Of a stretch of DNA of 64,000 bases, positions 61,126 through 64,000 are shown one piece after another. The translations under genes were made by a program, and so were the position numbers. Positions within the stretch are counted from its first letter, which is position 1. The number at the start of each line of letters is the position of its first letter. The notes under the pieces were generated by a model. The model was not told the origin of the DNA and made no database searches. It saw only the letters and a program-made list of their open reading frames with translations. Source of the stretch: Amycolatopsis iheyensis (GTDB lineage: Bacteria > Actinomycetota > Actinomycetes > Mycobacteriales > Pseudonocardiaceae); contig NZ_JAMXQV010000012.1 of NCBI RefSeq assembly GCF_024703995.1, forward strand, positions 124,001-188,000. The letters run 5' to 3'.

Positions 61126-61400
61126 GAGATCACCGGCCTGGGCTCGTCGAGGCGGTAGACCGCCAGGAGGTCGTGGGTGCGGGTGTCGCGGACGGCGTTG
61201 AACCAGCGTCGGCAGCCCGCGGAGTGGGTCCAGCGCTCGGCGAACGGTCCGCTCGGGTTTTCGCGGAAGAAGACGAACTTCGCCCACTCTTCGTCCGACA
61301 TCGCGGCCGGGTCGGCGGGGTAGGCGACGTGCGCTTGGCCACCGTAGTGGAACTCGGCTTCCTCGCGGGGCCCGCACCAGGGGCAGGGAATCAGTTGCAT
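61122..61400 (-). CDS. soxD: Sarcosine oxidase delta subunit
   Basis: A 92-residue zinc-binding subunit. Cys6, Cys9, His59 and Cys63 (CPWCG and THSAGC) stand at the zinc-ligand positions I recall for known SoxD. HYGGQAHVAYP and WFNAVRDT are also typical. It bridges the other subunits of the heterotetramer. Ten bases separate it from soxB; its stop overlaps soxA (ATGA). Confidence 0.92.
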   Translation of the reverse strand: MQLIPCPWCGPREEAEFHYGGQAHVAYPADPAAMSDEEWAKFVFFRENPSGPFAERWTHSAGCRRWFNAVRDTRTHDLLAVYRLDEPRPVIS

Positions 61401-61410
61401 GTGGACACTC

Positions 61411-62625
61411 CTAGTGCGCGACGGCGGCGGCGCCGTGCTCGTCGACGAGGGCGCCGGTGGTGAACCGGTCGAGGGTGAACGGTTCGGCGTACTCGTGCGG
61501 CTTGCCCCGCGCGATGGTCGCCGCGAAGACGTCGCCGACTCCCGGCGTCGCCTTGAAGCCGCCGGTGCCCCAGCCGCAGTTGAGGAACAGGTTCTCGACC
61601 GGGGTGAGCCCGACGATCGGCGAGGCGTCCGGGCTGACGTCGACGATGCCCGCCCACGTCCGCAGCAGGTGCGCCCGCGCGAACACCGGGAACAGCTCGA
61701 GCGCGGCCGCCATCTGGTCCTCGATGATGTGGAACGAGCCGCGCTGGCCGTAGCCGTTGTAGCTGTCGATGCCCGCGCCCATCACCAGTTCGCCCTTGTG
61801 CGCCTGGGAAACGTAGACGTGCACGGCGTTCGACATGACGACCGTCGGGTGGATCGGTTCCAGCAGCTCGGACACCAGGGCCTGCAACGGGTGCGAGACG
61901 AGCGGCAGGTCCAGGCCGACCATGCGGGCCAGCACCGACGAGTGCCCGGCCGCGCACAACGCGACCTTGCCCGCGGCGATCCGGCCCCTGCTGGTGTTCA
62001 CCGCGGAGACCCGGCCGGCCGTGGTCTCGATGCCGGTGACCTCGCAGTTCTGGATGAGGTCGACACCCAGCTCGTGCGCGGCCCGCGCGAAGCCCCACGC
62101 GACGTAGTCGTGCTTCGCGATGCCCGCGCGGGGCTGGTAGGTCGCGCCGAGCACCGGGTAACGCACGTCCGGCGCGGTGTTGACGATCGGGCAGATTTCC
62201 TTGACGCCGTCGGCGTCCACCCATTCGGCGTCGATGCCGTTGAGCTTGTTGGCCTCGACGCGGCGGACGCTGTCGCGGACGTCCTGCAGGCTGTGCGCCA
62301 GGTTCAGCACCCCGCGCTGGCTGAACAGGATCGGGTAGCCGAGGTCCTCTTCGAGCCCTTCCCACAGCTTGAGGGAGTGCTCGTAGATGCCGGAGCTCTC
62401 GTCCCAGAGGTAGTTGGAGCGGATGATCGTGGTGTTGCGGGCCATGTTGCCGCCCGCGAGCCAGCCCTTCTCCAGCACGGCGACGTTGGTGATGCCGTGC
62501 ACCTTGGCCAGGTAGTACGCGGTGGCGAGCCCATGCCCGCCGCCGCCCACGACGACGACGTCGTAGCTCTTGCGCGGTTCGGGGTTGTCCCAGAGGAAGT
62601 CCGGGTGTTCGGGCAGGTCGGTCAT
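61411..62625 (-). CDS. soxB: Sarcosine oxidase beta subunit
   Basis: A 404-residue flavoprotein carrying FAD and covalent FMN, oxidising sarcosine to glycine. FAD motif GGGGHGLATAYYLA is at 27-40. His172 in KHDYVAWGF lies where the FMN-linking His is in corynebacterial enzymes. Length is as usual (about 405). Its ATG overlaps the glyA stop by four bases, so subunit synthesis is coupled. Confidence 0.95.
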   Translation of the reverse strand: MTDLPEHPDFLWDNPEPRKSYDVVVVGGGGHGLATAYYLAKVHGITNVAVLEKGWLAGGNMARNTTIIRSNYLWDESSGIYEHSLKLWEGLEEDLGYPILFSQRGVLNLAHSLQDVRDSVRRVEANKLNGIDAEWVDADGVKEICPIVNTAPDVRYPVLGATYQPRAGIAKHDYVAWGFARAAHELGVDLIQNCEVTGIETTAGRVSAVNTSRGRIAAGKVALCAAGHSSVLARMVGLDLPLVSHPLQALVSELLEPIHPTVVMSNAVHVYVSQAHKGELVMGAGIDSYNGYGQRGSFHIIEDQMAAALELFPVFARAHLLRTWAGIVDVSPDASPIVGLTPVENLFLNCGWGTGGFKATPGVGDVFAATIARGKPHEYAEPFTLDRFTTGALVDEHGAAAVAH

Positions 62626-63893
62626 CGGGTCTCCTCCCCGGGGTACAGCGGGAACGCCTCGGCCAGCGCCGTGACGCGGGCTCGCAGCTTCCCTGCGTCG
62701 TAGCCGGGCCTCAACGCTTCGGCGATGACGTCGGCGGCCTCGCGGAACTCGGCGTCGCCGAACCCGCGGGTGGCCAGGGCCGGCGTGCCGATCCGCAGAC
62801 CGGAGGTGACCATCGGCGGCCGCGGGTCGAACGGGACGGCGTTACGGTTCACGGTGATGCCGACCTCGTGCAGCCGGTCTTCGGCCTGCTTGCCGTCGAG
62901 TTCGGAGTTCCGCAGGTCGACGAGCACCAGGTGGACGTCGGTGCCGCCGGTCAGCACGTCGATCCCGCCGTCCAGGAGCCGCTCGGCCAGGAGCTTCGCG
63001 CCGCTGAGCGTCCGCTGCTGGCGTTCCACGAACTCGGGCTCGGCCGCCATCTTGAACGCGACGGCCTTGGCGGCGATGACGTGTTCGAGCGGGCCGCCCT
63101 GCTGACCGGGGAAGACCGCGGAGTTGACCTTCTTGGCCAGCGCCGGGTCGTTGGTGAGCACGACGCCGCCGCGCGGGCCGCCGAGGGTCTTGTGCGTGGT
63201 GGTCGTCGTGACGTGCGCGTGCGGCACCGGCGACGGGTGCAGCCCGGCGGCGACCAGGCCGGCGAAGTGGGCCATGTCGACCATCAGGTACGCGCCGACC
63301 TCGTCGGCGATCTCGCGGAAGCGGGCGAAGTCCAGCTGCCGCGGGTAGGCCGACCAGCCGGCGATGATCAGCTTGGGCCGGTGTTCCCGCGCGAGCCGGG
63401 CGACCTCGGCCATGTCGACGCGGAAGTCCTTTTCGGACACTTCGTAGGCGGCGACGTCGTAGAGCAGGCCGGAGAAGTTGATCCGCATGCCGTGCGTCAG
63501 GTGGCCGCCGTGGGCCAGCGAGAGGCCGAGGATCTTGTCGCCGGGCTTCAGGAGCGCGGCCATCGCGGCGGCGTTGGCCTGCGCGCCCGAGTGCGGCTGG
63601 ACGTTGGCGAACCCGGCGCCGAACAGCGCCTTGACGCGGTCGATGGCCAGCTGCTCGAGGACGTCGACGTGCTCGCAGCCGCCGTAGTAGCGGCGGCCGG
63701 GGTAGCCCTCGGCGTACTTGTTGGTGAGCACCGACCCCTGCGCCTGGAGCACGGACAGCGGGGCGAAGTTCTCGGAGGCGATCATCTCCAGCGTCGACTG
63801 CTGCCGGTGCAGCTCGGCGCCGATCGCTTCGGCGACCGCCGGGTCGTAGTCGGCCAGAGTTCGGTTGAGCACCGGGTCGATCGTCGCGGTCAT
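62622..63893 (-). CDS. glyA: Serine hydroxymethyltransferase
   Basis: A 423-residue PLP enzyme converting glycine plus methylene-THF to serine. SENFAPLSVLQAQGSVLTNKYAEGYPGRRYYGG is the conserved substrate/PLP region, and the PLP Lys is 235 in TTTHKTLGGPRGG. As first gene of the sarcosine oxidase operon it uses both the glycine and the one-carbon units made there; it is probably a second, catabolic glyA rather than the housekeeping copy. GAAGG precedes the ATG at 63893. Confidence 0.93.
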   Translation of the reverse strand: MTATIDPVLNRTLADYDPAVAEAIGAELHRQQSTLEMIASENFAPLSVLQAQGSVLTNKYAEGYPGRRYYGGCEHVDVLEQLAIDRVKALFGAGFANVQPHSGAQANAAAMAALLKPGDKILGLSLAHGGHLTHGMRINFSGLLYDVAAYEVSEKDFRVDMAEVARLAREHRPKLIIAGWSAYPRQLDFARFREIADEVGAYLMVDMAHFAGLVAAGLHPSPVPHAHVTTTTTHKTLGGPRGGVVLTNDPALAKKVNSAVFPGQQGGPLEHVIAAKAVAFKMAAEPEFVERQQRTLSGAKLLAERLLDGGIDVLTGGTDVHLVLVDLRNSELDGKQAEDRLHEVGITVNRNAVPFDPRPPMVTSGLRIGTPALATRGFGDAEFREAADVIAEALRPGYDAGKLRARVTALAEAFPLYPGEETR

Positions 63894-63918
63894 CGCGAAA
63901 CCTTCCGTGGTCGACTTC

Positions 63919-63928
63919 TGATATATCA
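63919..63928. promoter_or_regulatory. GntR-type operator TGATATATCA
   Basis: A perfect ten-base palindrome, AT-rich in a GC-rich setting, between the divergent glyA operon and the GntR regulator start. A plausible operator for that regulator; it overlaps the likely promoter zone of both. Confidence 0.6.
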
Positions 63929-63951
63929 ATCGTCGATGTAGGCTAAGCGGC

Positions 63952-64000
63952 GTGCACCCACAGGTCAATCCCCCATCCTTGGCGGAACAGGCGTACCGCT
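63952..64000 (+). CDS. GntR family regulator (5' end only)
   Basis: Only 16 codons are inside the window. SLAEQAYR near the start is the usual beginning of a GntR winged helix. The GTG at 63952 has no ribosome binding site; TAGGCT eight bases upstream is a possible -10, so the transcript may be leaderless. It is divergent from the glyA-sox operon, so it probably controls it in response to a pathway metabolite. Confidence 0.6.
   Translation, partial: MHPQVNPPSLAEQAYR

Overview
The window looks like chromosome of a high-GC actinomycete of the order Pseudonocardiales, most likely Amycolatopsis or a close relative. The reasons are the very strong GC bias at third codon positions, frequent GTG/TTG starts, an F420-type oxidoreductase, an ECF41 sigma factor, and an arabinogalactan (AftD) locus laid out as in mycobacteria. 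Pseudonocardiales make arabinogalactan. The genus is an inference; no rRNA or tRNA gene is visible here.

Layout. 1-4.1 kb: the 5' end of a SigD/ShbA-type sigma factor, then a TIR-like/STAND NTPase/TPR protein convergent with an uncharacterised two-domain protein. 4.4-11.8 kb: two small proteins, a TetR regulator divergent from an atypical SDR and a truncated acyl-CoA-synthetase-like gene, an ECF41 sigma factor divergent from a CMD-fold protein, an amidohydrolase, and a membrane protein-ABC transporter operon. 11.8-20.8 kb: a membrane GGDEF-EAL protein, a large nested palindrome, a secreted cyclase, a LuxR-type regulator, a MerR/MFS divergent pair with a clear operator, and a secreted GH18 chitinase. 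20.8-30.3 kb: a PLP decarboxylase, a TetR regulator divergent from a TetX-like flavin monooxygenase with two operator copies, GNAT and F420 enzymes, a secreted beta-helix enzyme (probably GH87 alpha-1,3-glucanase), a methyltransferase, a PucR-type regulator, a DUF2975/HTH pair and an amidase-like remnant.

30.5-47 kb: a cell-envelope block with DUF3068, methyltransferase, GT4 glycosyltransferase, condensation-fold acyltransferase-like protein, DUF2613 peptide, polytopic membrane protein, MOP flippase, AftD arabinofuranosyltransferase, second methyltransferase, GT-C-like membrane protein, VWA/solute-binding fusion and a glycoside-hydrolase-like protein. Much of this matches the Mycobacterium Rv0224c-Rv0236c neighbourhood as I remember it. 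TACC-N4-GGTA type sites recur in its promoter regions. 47-54.3 kb: a MocR regulator divergent from an AhpD-like/MFS operon, a second MFS exporter divergent from a MarR regulator with three phased operator repeats, an HtrA-type protease and an MmpS-like lipoprotein.

54.3-64 kb: a leftward operon glyA-soxB-soxD-soxA-soxG-purU-DMGDH-like-cyclodeaminase, tightly overlapped, divergent from a GntR regulator. It would demethylate dimethylglycine and sarcosine to glycine, convert glycine to serine, and recycle the folate-bound one-carbon units.

The least ordinary signals are repeat-driven. A pair of near-perfect 20-bp palindromes sits inside soxG and encodes a duplicated ALSRESA peptide. A palindrome family occurs at 14.2 and 47.1 kb, the second copy swollen by G/C homopolymers. 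A 48-bp repeat starts exactly at the stop codons of two unrelated genes. No CRISPR array, insertion sequence, prophage or biosynthetic gene cluster was seen.
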